Positions 43,177 to 53,368 of a DNA stretch of 64,000 bases are shown here, in pieces (positions within the stretch are counted from its first letter, which is position 1; the number at the start of each line of letters is the position of its first letter). Source of the stretch: Chromatiales bacterium. Lineage in GTDB: Bacteria > Pseudomonadota > Gammaproteobacteria > Chromatiales > Chromatiaceae. The translations under genes were made by a program, and so were the position numbers. The notes under the pieces were generated by a model, which was not told where the DNA came from, ran no database searches, and saw nothing but the letters and a program-made list of their open reading frames with translations. The DNA is taken from the NCBI GenBank assembly GCA_022360905.1, contig JAKSBX010000217.1, positions 1 through 64,000 on the forward strand. The letters run 5' to 3'.

Positions 43177-44164
43177 ACTCCAGATTCACATCGACAACGG
43201 ATGCATTCAGCATATCTTCCACCAAAAGTTGTTTGTCCTGTAACAGATCGAACACCAGTGCGGCCGGATTAACCCCTGTGGACTCTTTCAGCCCAACATA
43301 GGATGTAGTCAATCTGGGATTAACTTCGAGCACTTGCAACCCCTCTTTGGTATCGATGATATCGACCCCTATGATACCCCACAAATCGGGAATTGCGGCG
43401 GCAACCGCCTTACCGAGATTCCTAAAACGTGTTTTATCCGTGAGCTGTCCGTTGACCACGCAACCCAACAGCATGAATCCGGTATCCGTCATGGCGATAC
43501 GCTGATGGTTGACACTCATCACCAACGCCTTGCCATTGCTGACCAGCATGTTGATACTGGTCGGGGTGCCATGAATAAACGGCTGTGCCACATAGTCTCC
43601 CCCCACCGGCATAATCCTCAGCTGCTGAAACAGTTCATCTCGATCATGACAGACTCTGATTCCCTGACAACCCACACCGTCATCCGGTTTCAACACCCAA
43701 CTGCCAAAATGGTCGGGCACACCCTCTTCAAAACGGTAGGTGGGGACTACCGAGATACCCTGTTGTCTTAAACACTTGGAGGTCATTGATTTGCTGGCAG
43801 TCGTCTCAACGGCTGAGGGGGGGCTGTTCAGCAGTAGTTTTCCCTGATTGACCACCGTCTCACTGATGTGCAGCAGCACATTGGAAAACTCCGGTGCAAT
43901 CGGCCAGACGGCATCCGCCTGCTCCAGACAGTTGACCCAGGCGGCGGTAAAATCCTCCATGCCTCGCAACAGATGACACTCAACCGGAAGATCCAGCCGG
44001 CCCAGTCTGGCATCACGGGTAACGAATAGCTCGATACCGTTAATTTCCAGCAGATCGGATAGCAATGACATGAGCATCATGTCACCCTCTTCTGCAAGCG
44101 AAGGCGGCATCGGGCTGTCCAACATGCCTCCTCCGGTAATATACTCAAAGACAAAGACTCGCAT
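43160..44164 (-). CDS. mfnD: ATP-grasp ligase, tyramine-glutamate ligase type
   Basis: 334 residues. ATP-grasp features: SKSMTSKCLRQQGISVVPTYRF, WVLKPDDGVGCQGIRV, YVAQPFIHGTPTSINMLV and the metal-binding IIGVDIIDTKEGLQVLEVNPRLTTSY. Archaeal MfnD of this family attaches glutamate to tyramine in methanofuran synthesis. First gene of the mfnD-mfnF-pabB-mfnE run. Its start is only 18 bases from that of the divergent HisA-like gene, so any promoters must lie inside the opposite genes or the two directions share elements. No tyrosine decarboxylase gene (MfnA) is in the window. Confidence 0.85.
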   Translation of the reverse strand: MRVFVFEYITGGGMLDSPMPPSLAEEGDMMLMSLLSDLLEINGIELFVTRDARLGRLDLPVECHLLRGMEDFTAAWVNCLEQADAVWPIAPEFSNVLLHISETVVNQGKLLLNSPPSAVETTASKSMTSKCLRQQGISVVPTYRFEEGVPDHFGSWVLKPDDGVGCQGIRVCHDRDELFQQLRIMPVGGDYVAQPFIHGTPTSINMLVSNGKALVMSVNHQRIAMTDTGFMLLGCVVNGQLTDKTRFRNLGKAVAAAIPDLWGIIGVDIIDTKEGLQVLEVNPRLTTSYVGLKESTGVNPAALVFDLLQDKQLLVEDMLNASVVDVNLEFAGAA

Positions 44165-44182
44165 AGCCGGTTATCCGTTTAG

Positions 44183-44896
44183 ATGAAGCTTATACCAGTC
44201 ATAGACCTGATGAATGGCATCGTTGTCACCGCAATCCGAGGACAACGGCAGCGCTATTTGCCGTGCAGCACCCCGCTGTGTCAGTCGAGCCGACCTGATG
44301 CGGTGATCTCCGCCCTGATGAATCTCTACCCCTTCGATACACTCTATCTCGCTGATCTTGACGCCATCATGGGGCGCGGCTCCAATATCGAGGAAATCAG
44401 TGCGCTGTCCAGTGAGTATTCGGAGACAGTATTCTGGGTGGACAATGGACTGAACGAGCTGAAACAGCTGCAATCGATCGCCCGCCCTGTCATCGGTAGC
44501 GAATCTCTCGACAGTATTGAACAGCTCTCTCATCTAATCACCTCACTTCCTTCTCCCGTACTCTCACTCGATTTCGTCGATAACCGTTTCAAAGGCCCAG
44601 CGGACCTGCTGGACTATCCTGAGTTATGGCCAGACGAGGTTATCGTCATGAGCCTGTCTCATGTCGGCAGTGCTGCAGGAGCCGACATCTCAAGATTGCA
44701 ACAGCTGAACCGGCTCTTGACCAGCCACAGTCTCTATGCTGCCGGTGGCATCAGAGACCAGCAGGATCTGCAACAGCTCAATGGGCTCGGTCTGGCTGGC
44801 GCCCTGCTCTCTACATCCCTACATCAGGGTACAATCGACAGTCAGACCCTGGATGCGTTTACGACAGACGACCTCAACCGGTCGTTTTGCCGATAA
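44183..44896 (+). CDS. HisA/HisF-related TIM-barrel protein of the H4MPT cluster
   Basis: 237 residues. The HisA-like start LIPVIDLMNGIVVTAIRGQR and the repeats LYLADLDAIMGRGSN and LYAAGGIRDQQDL follow the half-barrel pattern of HisA. It matches the hisAF-related family found with methanofuran/H4MPT genes in archaea and methylotrophs rather than true HisA. Its reaction is unknown. It converges with the fused PTPS gene, overlapping its 3' end by 23 bases. Confidence 0.83.
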   Translation: MKLIPVIDLMNGIVVTAIRGQRQRYLPCSTPLCQSSRPDAVISALMNLYPFDTLYLADLDAIMGRGSNIEEISALSSEYSETVFWVDNGLNELKQLQSIARPVIGSESLDSIEQLSHLITSLPSPVLSLDFVDNRFKGPADLLDYPELWPDEVIVMSLSHVGSAAGADISRLQQLNRLLTSHSLYAAGGIRDQQDLQQLNGLGLAGALLSTSLHQGTIDSQTLDAFTTDDLNRSFCR

Positions 44897-46109
44897 CCTC
44901 CAGTGCCGTTAACTTCTCTTTAATGAGATTTCGATGGGAAGCGCTGCCCAGTTTCTCATCAACAAAGTGGCCGAGTAACCGGTCACTTCCCTGCTCTTGA
45001 AATAACGCCAGTGACGGTCCCTTGTAGTTACACCAGGATTGAGTGGTTTCATAAAGTTCCAGTTCAACCAGGCCAGGCAGATAATCGATCAACTGCTCCC
45101 AGATATAGACACACAGCATCTCTGTACTTGAACGCCATGACAGTTCGGCTGCTGTATAATTCAGATTATGGTGATCGAATCTATCAATAATCTGCTTGGT
45201 CGCCACCCGCTTGAGATAACCGTAATCCACCACGCATCCGGTCACGGGATCGACCCGGTCCCTGACTTTTACATGCAGTAAGTATCTTCCACCATGCAGG
45301 TTGGAGCACTTTGCCGGGTGGTCGGTAATGAAGTGGGCGGAATCGAAAACCAGCTCTTTTGAAACGGTAACTTCCGGAGTGTTCTGATTAAACCTCTCTG
45401 ACACACCGGGCATTTCACTCAACATACCCTCAACCAGATCCAGCAGTTGTCGGGTATCGGATGTAGTCAGTGTTCTGAGCATTACACCACCGGCATGACC
45501 AGCCGCATCAAGTTGTTTGAAATGGACACCCCGTCGTTCAGCTTCAACCATTACTGTCTCGGCAGCAGTCTGTTCAGGAAACTGCAAAAACAGATATCCC
45601 GCCTGCAATTCGCCAACATGAGCAATCAGTACGGCCAGACTCCACAAAAAATCCGGAGGTGGTACGGGAGAGAGGCGCACCTCTGCATTCTGCTGTAGTA
45701 AGACACTGGGTACTTTGAGACGATTGAGCGCAACTACCCGATGGGTAGCCTCGGCATACCTGTACTCCTGACGAAACTGAAAACCATATTCACTGAGCCA
45801 GTGCAGATCCCATAGCAATAGATCCAGACGTCGCACTTCACCTGGCAGTAGGGTGAATTCATTCTCATTGCAAAGCAGACCACTCCACTTCAGCCCTCTG
45901 AATATTGCTCGAGCCCGCTCCGAAGGTTGGCTTTGCGGTGAACTGTAGTCGTCAATCCAATCTTCACAGTTGATCTGATCCTTATCAAGCAAAAGATCGA
46001 GCGGAAGATGGTGCCTGAGCGCATACTCATGGAGTGTCAAAGAACAACAGTGAAGTAAATGGCTGTTGTCAAGTCTCGACAGTTCATCACCACACTCAAG
46101 ACATTGCAT
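44874..46109 (-). CDS. Fusion: zinc-ribbon-like N-terminus, unknown domain and degenerate PTPS (PTPS 2)
   Basis: 411 residues, more than twice a normal PTPS. Residues 1-40 hold CLECGDE and later HLLHCC/YALRHHLPL, like a small zinc finger. About 60-245 is unassigned. About 248-385 is PTPS-like: VSKELVFDSAHFITDHPAKCSNLHGGRYLLHVKV, then VVDYGYLKRV and FDHHNLNYTAAELSWRSSTEMLCVYIWEQL. The zinc motif HGH reads HGG, so one ligand is lost or replaced; the Cys (KCSNLHGG) is kept. A role in the H4MPT pterin branch alongside PTPS 1 is inferred. Single gene, separated from fae by 133 bases holding a hairpin. Confidence 0.75.
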   Translation of the reverse strand: MQCLECGDELSRLDNSHLLHCCSLTLHEYALRHHLPLDLLLDKDQINCEDWIDDYSSPQSQPSERARAIFRGLKWSGLLCNENEFTLLPGEVRRLDLLLWDLHWLSEYGFQFRQEYRYAEATHRVVALNRLKVPSVLLQQNAEVRLSPVPPPDFLWSLAVLIAHVGELQAGYLFLQFPEQTAAETVMVEAERRGVHFKQLDAAGHAGGVMLRTLTTSDTRQLLDLVEGMLSEMPGVSERFNQNTPEVTVSKELVFDSAHFITDHPAKCSNLHGGRYLLHVKVRDRVDPVTGCVVDYGYLKRVATKQIIDRFDHHNLNYTAAELSWRSSTEMLCVYIWEQLIDYLPGLVELELYETTQSWCNYKGPSLALFQEQGSDRLLGHFVDEKLGSASHRNLIKEKLTALEVIGKTTG

Positions 46110-46201
46110 AGTGCACCCTCCACAGCCGATTCAGGTCGACTGTAAAGTTAGTTAGACACCGGCCCCGACCCACAGGGTCAGTGTTGAATACCAATGCGCA
46201 T

Positions 46202-46230
46202 GGCATGCCACACATCCATGTGGCAATGCC
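46202..46230 (-). terminator. Hairpin after fae, possible terminator
   Basis: The inner stem GCCACAT-CC-ATGTGGC is extended by GGCAT/ATGCC with one bulged base. It lies 13 bases past the fae stop. There is no T-run, so it could instead stabilise the 3' end of the very abundant fae message. Confidence 0.5.
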
Positions 46231-46242
46231 AGCCTGCAGGCT

Positions 46243-46755
46243 TTAATCGTGCGCCGCGAAAGGATGGGAAGCAGAACCTTTCTGAGCAACTACATCACTG
46301 GCTTTCGGCTCACCTGCTACGGCACGTTTGATTGACTCTTTGGTTGCCTGATAGTTGTAATCCTGAATCTTGGTGTCATCCTCAGCTTCCCAATGGATGA
46401 ACACCCCGACACAGACGAAAACATCATCAGCTTCATCTGCTGGAATGGTGCCATCTTCAACACAATCGGCAACCGCCATGGCCACACCACGCTGAGCAGG
46501 ACCAAACATCTGTACCGCCTGTTTGGCGCCCTTGATGGTAACTTTGTTGAACAGCATCGTGTTTGGCTTACAGGCCAGGTTTGGAGCAACCACGGCGAGT
46601 AATGAAGTAAATCCATCTTTGTTGTTGACCAGGCCGTTACAGAAAGCAGTCTCTGCTGCCGAACCGCGAGGACCAATCAGGAGATCGATATGTGCAACTT
46701 CGTTGCCGTCTCCTACCAGCGATTCACCGACCATCGTTCTATTGATAACTGACAT
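46243..46755 (-). CDS. fae: Formaldehyde-activating enzyme
   Basis: 170 residues. It condenses formaldehyde with H4MPT to methylene-H4MPT. The catalytic His is in [14 protein letters not shown] near residue 22; [43 protein letters not shown] is the family core. Last gene of the mptG-mtdB-orf17-mch-orf7-orf5-fae operon, the order seen in Methylobacterium-type clusters. Confidence 0.97.
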   Translation of the reverse strand: MSVINRTMVGESLVGDGNEVAHIDLLIGPRGSAAETAFCNGLVNNKDGFTSLLAVVAPNLACKPNTMLFNKVTIKGAKQAVQMFGPAQRGVAMAVADCVEDGTIPADEADDVFVCVGVFIHWEAEDDTKIQDYNYQATKESIKRAVAGEPKASDVVAQKGSASHPFAAHD

Positions 46756-46783
46756 TCAGTTTCTCCTTACTTGTTATTGAGAG

Positions 46784-47728
46784 TTAACTTCGTATCCCCA
46801 CCTCTTTGGGGCGGGAATCGCGGACACGGGAAGTTCCCGTATGCTGATCAAACACGGCGGCAATCGACTCCAGGTGGGATAGGAATAGTGTTGCCACTGT
46901 CATATCCGCCGTGGTGCCTGGATTGATACCTTTGCGTTTGAATTCGTGATCTGCCTGGAGCAGACGTAAATGAAAATGTTCAGGGTTGTTGGAACGTGAC
47001 AGCTCTTCTTCAAGCTTTGCCGCATGAAGTGTCACCACCGTCGCTTTATAGAGTCCGTGCTTACGCTGAATGTGGGTATCCGGATGGCGGGCCAACAGAC
47101 TCATGAACAGTCCTGAGATCACCCACTCTCTGCTCTGCCATCGCTGTTCGTAACTGTGTAGTCTTGGCAATGCGAACTCAAACAGATCGGCATAACCGGA
47201 AGCATATTGACGTGCGATCATATCCCGATCAGCAGCATGATCCATCACATCCAGCAGATCTCCGTCGGGCTGATCATTGACATCATGTTTTTCCGACTCA
47301 CCAAGACCGCCGGGCGCTGCCAAACGAATCGCACGAAACAACCACTCTAAATCATCTCTGGTTGCCAGATTGAGTACCTTGCAGAGGCGATCTCGTAAAC
47401 CGGTTGGTTGATCGGCTGTTATCAGCATGGCCTGCACCAGGGGTGCACAGAGCATCAGGATGCCGAGATTGGTGTTGCATCCCACGCTGTTACGGGTCGC
47501 TTCGACCGCCCGATAGATGCGCTCTCCAAGTCCCAGGCCCACTGCGGTCAAGGGTGCCGCACTGACATTGGCACTCTGTGTGAAATCCTCCAACGTCATC
47601 CGGTGACCGTCTGCATAGCGATGAACATTACCCGGTTTCAGCGCATCGAGCTCACTCAGGCAGGCCTGATGGTAGGCCGCTTCCAGTTGCTCTCTCAAAT
47701 CGCCACCCTCAATCAGGAATTCGGTCAT
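46784..47728 (-). CDS. Triphosphoribosyl-dephospho-CoA synthase-like protein (orf5)
   Basis: 314 residues from the ATG at 47728, overlapping the upstream stop as ATGA. It belongs to the CitG/MdcB family: YHQACLSELDALKPGNVHRYADGHRMTLEDF, VGCNTNLGILMLCAPL and HHFHLRLLQ-like C-terminal motifs (NPEHFHLRLLQADHEFKRKGINPGTTADMT). In methylotrophs this orf5 gene is needed for H4MPT-dependent growth, probably adding a ribosyl phosphate-type group in cofactor synthesis; the exact step is inferred. Confidence 0.88.
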   Translation of the reverse strand: MTEFLIEGGDLREQLEAAYHQACLSELDALKPGNVHRYADGHRMTLEDFTQSANVSAAPLTAVGLGLGERIYRAVEATRNSVGCNTNLGILMLCAPLVQAMLITADQPTGLRDRLCKVLNLATRDDLEWLFRAIRLAAPGGLGESEKHDVNDQPDGDLLDVMDHAADRDMIARQYASGYADLFEFALPRLHSYEQRWQSREWVISGLFMSLLARHPDTHIQRKHGLYKATVVTLHAAKLEEELSRSNNPEHFHLRLLQADHEFKRKGINPGTTADMTVATLFLSHLESIAAVFDQHTGTSRVRDSRPKEVGIRS

Positions 47729-48636
47729 GAGACCACCTCCGTATAAGAGTCGTCCGAACAACAGCCGAGAAAATCTTCAACCAGCAGTTCCGCTACATCC
47801 ACAGGGGTAACCTGTTGTAGACCCTTCCAGGCAGGAATACTGTTGACTTCCAGCACATAGGGTTGGTGTTTGCCATCGCGAAGGATATCGACTCCGGCAT
47901 AGTTCATGCCCAAAGCACCGGCAGCCGTCTCTGCAAGGACTTTAAGTTCCTGATCCAGTACAGCGGCATGGCAGCGGGCACCCTGCGCCACATTACTGAT
48001 CCAACCCTGGCCGCGTCTCAACATGGCGGCCACAGCTTTGCCATGAATTACAAATACACGCCAATCACTGACATCTTCAGAACCAGTATCGATATATCGT
48101 TGCAGATAGAAGACGCCGTTGTAGTCTTCCCGTTCAGGCAGATCATCGAAATTGGAGATCTTCAGCAGACCGTTACCCTGGGAACCGAACAGCGGCTTAA
48201 ACACCAACTCATTGCCAGCCTCGAACTCACTCAGCATGATCTTCGACAGTTGGTGCTGATCTTCTAAAACCCAGGTGGCAGGCGTTGGTACTCCCGCGTT
48301 ATTCAGCAGAAAGCTGGTCATACCTTTATCGACACTGCGCTCTATGGCCCGGCCATCGTTATAGACACAGATTCCCAGGTGTTTCAGGGCATGCAATATA
48401 TCCAGGTAAAGTACAACCTGTTCCAGAGTGCCTCCCGGTACACCCCGCACAAACACACCGTCAGGCAGACTTTCGAATCCTGGAATCGAAATACCGTATC
48501 GATCGTTATCGATGGCAAATCCACAACTCTGCAGGGAGACAAATTCGCTGCTGCACCCCTGCTGCGCAAATGCCTGCTTCAGGCGAGCACCATGCCAACC
48601 GGGATCATCGGTAAAGATGGCAATGCGTTTATTCAT
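47725..48636 (-). CDS. RimK-type ATP-grasp protein of the H4MPT cluster (orf7)
   Basis: 303 residues. ATP-grasp motifs: [57 protein letters not shown] and [34 protein letters not shown]. It is similar to MptN, which adds glutamate to tetrahydrosarcinapterin in archaea. A ligase step in H4MPT side-chain synthesis is likely. Overlaps mch and orf5 by four bases each. Confidence 0.88.
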   Translation of the reverse strand: MNKRIAIFTDDPGWHGARLKQAFAQQGCSSEFVSLQSCGFAIDNDRYGISIPGFESLPDGVFVRGVPGGTLEQVVLYLDILHALKHLGICVYNDGRAIERSVDKGMTSFLLNNAGVPTPATWVLEDQHQLSKIMLSEFEAGNELVFKPLFGSQGNGLLKISNFDDLPEREDYNGVFYLQRYIDTGSEDVSDWRVFVIHGKAVAAMLRRGQGWISNVAQGARCHAAVLDQELKVLAETAAGALGMNYAGVDILRDGKHQPYVLEVNSIPAWKGLQQVTPVDVAELLVEDFLGCCSDDSYTEVVS

Positions 48637-49607
48637 GGTGCCACACCGAAAGAGGTTGTCAGCAAGTCTCTATCCAACCTGCCTGCAGCATAACTACGGC
48701 CACTCTCCAATACACTGATCATTACCCTGGCCGGACTGAACAACATCGGATCTATTTTGAAAAAGTCATACTCATAGGCTTTGAAAACTTCTGCGAATGG
48801 CCGACCGTAATCACGTGAGGCACTGCTTGGCAGGTCAGTGGCCAGTTTTTCAGCCGCACTATCCTCAGCCGACACGAATAGTTGCACCTGTCCGGCAAAC
48901 AGAATGGCATCGTTGGTACGTCCCATGGCGTTGAGAAAATCGGCAGCCGGCGGTGGTAGCGGTGCACTGCCGATACCATCTTGGATCGAGTCAAGACTGA
49001 AACCCAATTCATGTGCTTTATGCATCGCCACCTCAAGTATCCGGGAGACGATCTGCACGGTTCCGGCAAGACTGGTGGTAGGCGTCAGAATCAGTGTCAG
49101 GGCGGCAGGATCCACTCCGCAATCCTGTGCGATCTTGTCGCACAGGGGCAGCGGTGGAAATCGGTCGACTTCCAGCACCAGACAGGTTGAATCAGCCTGG
49201 TCTCGATAATCGAGTTCTTTAAACAACGGCTCCTTGAGCGCCAGTATCCGCCCTGGACCAGAGCCCAATGCATTGAATCCCTTCTCTCCCTCTTCCTTAT
49301 GTGACAGACTCCAGCCGGCATACTGACTGCCCAGGCAGGCAACCACCGGATCGGTTGTATGTACATGGACCGATAGGGGCCATCCTGCCACGGGACCGCT
49401 ACCACTGAGAGTGACACTGCCTAAACCGCCCAGACAGATCTCCGCGATTCGTCTGCCGGCTTCCAGACAACCGGTCACATTGATCCCGGCATCCACCACA
49501 TGACAACCATTTTCCAGACGTTTCACTTCGAGACGCAGTTGTGCAGCATCGTCAATCAACGATTTCACCAACGGTGCTGTCAGTGCATTGATACTCAACC
49601 CACTCAT
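48633..49607 (-). CDS. mch: Methenyl-H4MPT cyclohydrolase
   Basis: 324 residues. It hydrolyses methenyl-H4MPT to 5-formyl-H4MPT. Family stretches are [51 protein letters not shown] and [17 protein letters not shown]. It overlaps orf17 upstream and orf7 downstream by four bases, showing coupled translation. Confidence 0.96.
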   Translation of the reverse strand: MSGLSINALTAPLVKSLIDDAAQLRLEVKRLENGCHVVDAGINVTGCLEAGRRIAEICLGGLGSVTLSGSGPVAGWPLSVHVHTTDPVVACLGSQYAGWSLSHKEEGEKGFNALGSGPGRILALKEPLFKELDYRDQADSTCLVLEVDRFPPLPLCDKIAQDCGVDPAALTLILTPTTSLAGTVQIVSRILEVAMHKAHELGFSLDSIQDGIGSAPLPPPAADFLNAMGRTNDAILFAGQVQLFVSAEDSAAEKLATDLPSSASRDYGRPFAEVFKAYEYDFFKIDPMLFSPARVMISVLESGRSYAAGRLDRDLLTTSFGVAP

Positions 49608-50764
49608 AGCGCCACCTTGCGATTTACAGCTTGGCAGGCCGAGACGCCGATAAGATGAAAAATCTCTTCCTGATAGCTCTCCAGTAGATGCTCAACCTGG
49701 TCTGCACTGGATGCCTCGGCAAACAGACTGCACAGTGGCTGTCCCGCTACGATTCTCGCACCGGCTGCCGGTCTATCCTTGGCCCAGACAGGCCAGTTGA
49801 TTGTTAGCGGCAACTGAAATGTTCTAGGGGCATAGACGATCATATGCCCATATACCGATGGCGAACCCAACATGGGTACAGCCGGTAAATTCCCTTTACA
49901 GGCATCGATATGGTGTTTGATCCAGCCATCCGAGAGCAGGTGTTCATAAAGTTCCAGGGTTGCCGGAGGTCTGGGATTGATATCGATGACCAAAGCACCA
50001 CGCTCATTCAAAACAAAATCGATCCCGTTTATGCCCCGCAGTGACAACTCGGAAACCAACTTTTCAATGATTGAATCAAGTTGCTGACGTAACTGGCCGC
50101 TGAGCGCTTTCTGCCCGATGGCACCAGCGTAGAGAAAGGGTGCAGGGGGATTTGCCGTGTCGACTCCGAGCCGGTTATAACCGATCACCCGGTGTCTTCT
50201 GCTATCTGCAATAAAGAGTACGGAAAGCACCTCTCCAGGAATGTACTTTTGGTAGTAACAGCTATAGTCCGCTGCCGAGTGCTGAGGATCGAAAAAGGCG
50301 ACTCCTTGTCCACCACAACTGCCGGCCCGCTTGATCAGCCAGCTTTTGTCGTCTGTCTGATAGGGCGGAAAAAAACTCACCTCCGGATAAGGTATCCTCA
50401 GCCTGTTGAGTAATGAAAAAAACTGCCTGGGTTTACCCAGAATCTCGAATACATCGGGATCATTACCGAATATCGGTAGATGTTTGGAAAGACTACTCAA
50501 TAGCGGTGACGAGGCTTCCAAACCCGCACCAAACACCAGACCAATGACCTGCTTGGGTATGTGGGTGACGATTTCATTAACAAAAATATCGAGGTCCTGC
50601 TGTAAGAATCCCTGACTCACCGGCCAGCAATCCGCGACCGCCAGGGTGTCCTGATCACAAAACCAATCAAGTACTGTGACCTGATAACCGCCACGCGCAG
50701 CGGACTCTGCCATTGCCCGGCCACTATTACCCAGAATCAGTACTCCTTCTCGTTCAACTGACAT
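49604..50764 (-). CDS. ATP-grasp protein of the H4MPT cluster (orf17)
   Basis: 386 residues from the ATG at 50764, inside the last codons of mtdB. The N-terminus is Rossmann-like ([28 protein letters not shown]). The ATP-grasp core is [34 protein letters not shown] and [33 protein letters not shown]. Orthologs (orf17) are required for H4MPT-dependent formaldehyde oxidation in Methylobacterium; the ligase reaction is not proven. Confidence 0.88.
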   Translation of the reverse strand: MSVEREGVLILGNSGRAMAESAARGGYQVTVLDWFCDQDTLAVADCWPVSQGFLQQDLDIFVNEIVTHIPKQVIGLVFGAGLEASSPLLSSLSKHLPIFGNDPDVFEILGKPRQFFSLLNRLRIPYPEVSFFPPYQTDDKSWLIKRAGSCGGQGVAFFDPQHSAADYSCYYQKYIPGEVLSVLFIADSRRHRVIGYNRLGVDTANPPAPFLYAGAIGQKALSGQLRQQLDSIIEKLVSELSLRGINGIDFVLNERGALVIDINPRPPATLELYEHLLSDGWIKHHIDACKGNLPAVPMLGSPSVYGHMIVYAPRTFQLPLTINWPVWAKDRPAAGARIVAGQPLCSLFAEASSADQVEHLLESYQEEIFHLIGVSACQAVNRKVAL

Positions 50765-51659
50765 ATTCACGTGCCACCTCAAACGCACTGTTGAAATCGA
50801 GAAATTCAGGATTGCCTTTTTCAAACATCTGTTTCAATAACAGATGCTGGGTCTGATACTTAACATTACCCACCGCCAAGGCACCGATAGCCAGAGCTTT
50901 GGAGGGTGAATCGCTCATCACCACCCCATCATCCATCACGCCCACCCCCTCGATTCCCTCGGGTGGCACCGCATTCACATCACAGGCAACTTTCAAACGC
51001 TCTGCTATCCGCAAGTGTTCTTTATTGAGTACCTGAATACCGGCTTTGGCTGCGTTGAATACCACATCGGCTTGTGGCATGAGATCGATAATCATCTGCT
51101 GATCGCTGGCTTCGGCAGCCGTCAGACTTACGTCGTAATGCTGATTACACAATTCAACAAGCGCCTCGGCCTTTTTCAGTGAATCATGACTGATGATTAC
51201 CGCTTCAGCGCCGGCACTATTGGCCAACATGGCAGCCGTGGAACCAACCGGACCAGTACCACCGAATACCAGAACACGCTTATTGCTCAGTCCTTCGCTA
51301 TCGGCCTTTTTCAACGCGCTTTCCACACAGGCAACCATGCCTGCTGCCGTGGTGAAGGCACCACTGGGATCGGCAAACAGAGAGACTTCAAACGGGGGTA
51401 CCATGGACTTACGGGCGACCTGCATCATCTCCATTGCCAGGTGTGCATCACGTCCACCGATGAAGATACCGGTACGTTTAACCCCTTTAGGGCCACGGGA
51501 GAATATCGCATCCTGCACCAGATCCCGAACCTCATGCAGCGTTACATCGGTATAGGGCGTACAGGCAGTCCAGCCTGCGTCGTATGCCATGTTGACATCA
51601 AAAGGGCTGAGGTTTTTTGCTGCGGTCAGCATGTGTAGCAGATAGGGTCTTTCCATCAA
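50754..51659 (-). CDS. mtdB: NAD(P)-dependent methylene-H4MPT dehydrogenase
   Basis: 301 residues. The Rossmann motif is LVFGGTGPVGSTAAMLANSAGAEAVII (about 130-156), and TGIFIGGRDAHLAMEMM carries substrate contacts. It oxidises methylene-H4MPT to methenyl-H4MPT, giving NAD(P)H. The gene lies next to beta-RFAP synthase rather than in a serine-cycle cluster, matching MtdB rather than MtdA. Overlaps its neighbours on both sides. Confidence 0.95.
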   Translation of the reverse strand: MMERPYLLHMLTAAKNLSPFDVNMAYDAGWTACTPYTDVTLHEVRDLVQDAIFSRGPKGVKRTGIFIGGRDAHLAMEMMQVARKSMVPPFEVSLFADPSGAFTTAAGMVACVESALKKADSEGLSNKRVLVFGGTGPVGSTAAMLANSAGAEAVIISHDSLKKAEALVELCNQHYDVSLTAAEASDQQMIIDLMPQADVVFNAAKAGIQVLNKEHLRIAERLKVACDVNAVPPEGIEGVGVMDDGVVMSDSPSKALAIGALAVGNVKYQTQHLLLKQMFEKGNPEFLDFNSAFEVAREYVS

Positions 51660-52699
51660 CGGGCTCGCTTCTGGTTTATCAATCTTGTTGGTTGTTGTAA
51701 CAGCCTCACCTCCGCACCCACGTTACGGGCAGCCACTTGTTGACAGCGAAATGATGAGAGTTCTCCGAATCGGTGTTTGAGTTCACGCTCAATCCGATCC
51801 GCCTGTGACTGCCCTTCCAGCAGTACGAATCCGGTCGGCCCCCATGAACTCTGTCCTACGCCTTTAAAGCCTTGCTCGGCTATCCAGGTCAACGCGGCCG
51901 ATATCATCGGACTGGTAAAGCGTCCGCCCTGAGCGGACGCGAAGTGGTCACCGACCACTTGCTGGATCTCTCCAATCGCCTTTGAGAATGGTTCGAGTTG
52001 AGCTTCCATGACACCAGGTACAACCTGCATCATGGCCAAGCGACAAAGATGCGCCGCGGATTGTTCGGAAAATTCCGGTAATTCGTTGAAGGCTCCCACC
52101 TCAGCTTTACCGTGCAAACCCTGCCCACGGCCATCGAACAGCAGCAAAATACGCCATGACGATGGAAATTCGAGTCTGATGGGCACCGGAGGTATGGTGT
52201 CGTTTTCACCCCGGCCACAATCGAGTATGAAGCCACCCCGGTCAAAGGCACCGATACCGATACCTGAACGTTTACCTCGATTCAGAGTATGCGCGATGCG
52301 GTTACTATCGCCATCTCCTCCGTACAAACGTTCGATCGCCGTGCCTACCGCCAATGCCATCTGAGTACCGGATCCCAATCCGACATGATCGGGTATCGCC
52401 TGCAGCAGCCTGATCTCGACGCCGCCTTTCAATCCACTTGCCTGGAGGTAGTCTTTGGCATATTTAACCGCCCTCTCTGCAGCCGGCCCACTGGCTGTGA
52501 TATCCCTGGATTTTGTCGCTCTCAGGCGTGTGGCCAGAGTGTCGATGGTCAGTCCGATACTGCCGAATTTTCTGCCCAGACCACCATGCAGATCGAGGAA
52601 CCCCAGATGCAGTCGTGCGGGTGCCTCAACCTCAACGGCAAACCCTGCATCATTGGATCTGTACAGGTAGTTCATGATGTGACCTTGATCTATTCTCAT
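51656..52699 (-). CDS. mptG: Beta-ribofuranosylaminobenzene 5'-phosphate synthase
   Basis: 347 residues from the ATG at 52699, which has GGAG eight bases upstream; longer frames lack one. GHMP-kinase-like motifs: VEAPARLHLGFLDLHGGLGRKFGSIGLTID and IPDHVGLGSGTQMALAVG. It joins 4-aminobenzoate and phosphoribosyl diphosphate with loss of CO2, the first committed step of H4MPT. First gene of the mtdB-mch-fae operon; PabB upstream in the cluster could feed it. Confidence 0.94.
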   Translation of the reverse strand: MRIDQGHIMNYLYRSNDAGFAVEVEAPARLHLGFLDLHGGLGRKFGSIGLTIDTLATRLRATKSRDITASGPAAERAVKYAKDYLQASGLKGGVEIRLLQAIPDHVGLGSGTQMALAVGTAIERLYGGDGDSNRIAHTLNRGKRSGIGIGAFDRGGFILDCGRGENDTIPPVPIRLEFPSSWRILLLFDGRGQGLHGKAEVGAFNELPEFSEQSAAHLCRLAMMQVVPGVMEAQLEPFSKAIGEIQQVVGDHFASAQGGRFTSPMISAALTWIAEQGFKGVGQSSWGPTGFVLLEGQSQADRIERELKHRFGELSSFRCQQVAARNVGAEVRLLQQPTRLINQKRAR

Positions 52700-53278
52700 T
52701 ATCAAACTCCACTCCTGCAATTTGCATGCCTGCCTCATCGACAGTCGTTGAAGAATCAACTCAGCTTGGGTACTTCTATCCTCCACACCGAGACCGAAGC
52801 GGCTCTGAAGCTGGAAGAGATTGGATGTCTCGAATCTGCATCTGGCCTTGTTATCAGGCGATCTTGATTGAGCTGAAACAGCGTCACTCAGTCACAACGG
52901 TTAACCAACAGGAGCAACAAGCCCGCTCATCAACAGTAATCTGATGAAAGCATTTGCAAAGAGCCCTCCATTGCAAGAACAATTGTTCTTATCCTAAGCG
53001 GTAGACCGGATGGATCTACTCACTGATCTGTGCTGATCCTTGGAATGACACGACGATCAATGCACCTGTGATGAATCAATGTGTCACTACCCCTGCCCCA
53101 GCATTAAACAGTTGACCTGCGTTCCAGTTTGTGCTTGAAAAAAAACTATTATTTTATGGGTATTTACGCAAAGGAGTTGAGAACAATCACTATTTCGTCT
53201 GAAGCTGGAAAACAACTCCAAAGGAACCAGCTATGAATAACTCTAGACAATCTGAAGGATATTTTTTGAGATGCGACT
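52700..53278. other. Divergent regulatory region between mptG and fhcB
   Basis: About 580 bases without a gene. GGAGTTG (53173-53179) and CAACTCC (53213-53219) form a loose inverted repeat 130 bases upstream of the fhcB -24/-12 element, where an activator might bind. A minus-strand GG-N10-GC match near 52717-52730 would place the start site inside the mptG ribosome-binding region and is not accepted. Confidence 0.45.
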
Positions 53279-53299
53279 TTTAGGGCCTGTTAACACTAA
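53279..53299 (+). repeat. Dispersed intergenic repeat, copy 3
   Basis: TTAGGGCCTGTTAACACTAA, in the opposite orientation to copies near 33966 and 39157. It directly abuts the -24/-12 promoter of fhcB. Confidence 0.7.
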
Positions 53300-53300
53300 G

Positions 53301-53316
53301 TGGCACGCTTTCTGCA
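53301..53316 (+). promoter_or_regulatory. Sigma-54 promoter for fhcBADC
   Basis: TGGCACGCTTTCTGCA matches the RpoN consensus TGGCACG-N4-TTGCA at all but one base and has the exact GG-N10-GC spacing (53302-53303 and 53314-53315). A start near 53327 leaves a leader of about 40 bases before fhcB. Confidence 0.7.
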
Positions 53317-53368
53317 CTTGTGACAAAAAAATTTCTTTCTAAATCTGCGGCAGGATCTCGAGCAACCC

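Noticed and set aside
44183..44896. Considered as true HisA (histidine biosynthesis)
   Set aside because: It lies alone inside H4MPT genes without other his genes and resembles the HisA/HisF-related family linked to that pathway.
52716..52731. Minus-strand GG-N10-GC match upstream of mptG, which would be a fourth sigma-54 promoter
   Set aside because: The start site would fall about six bases before the mptG ATG and behind its ribosome-binding site, so it could not give a translatable message from that start.
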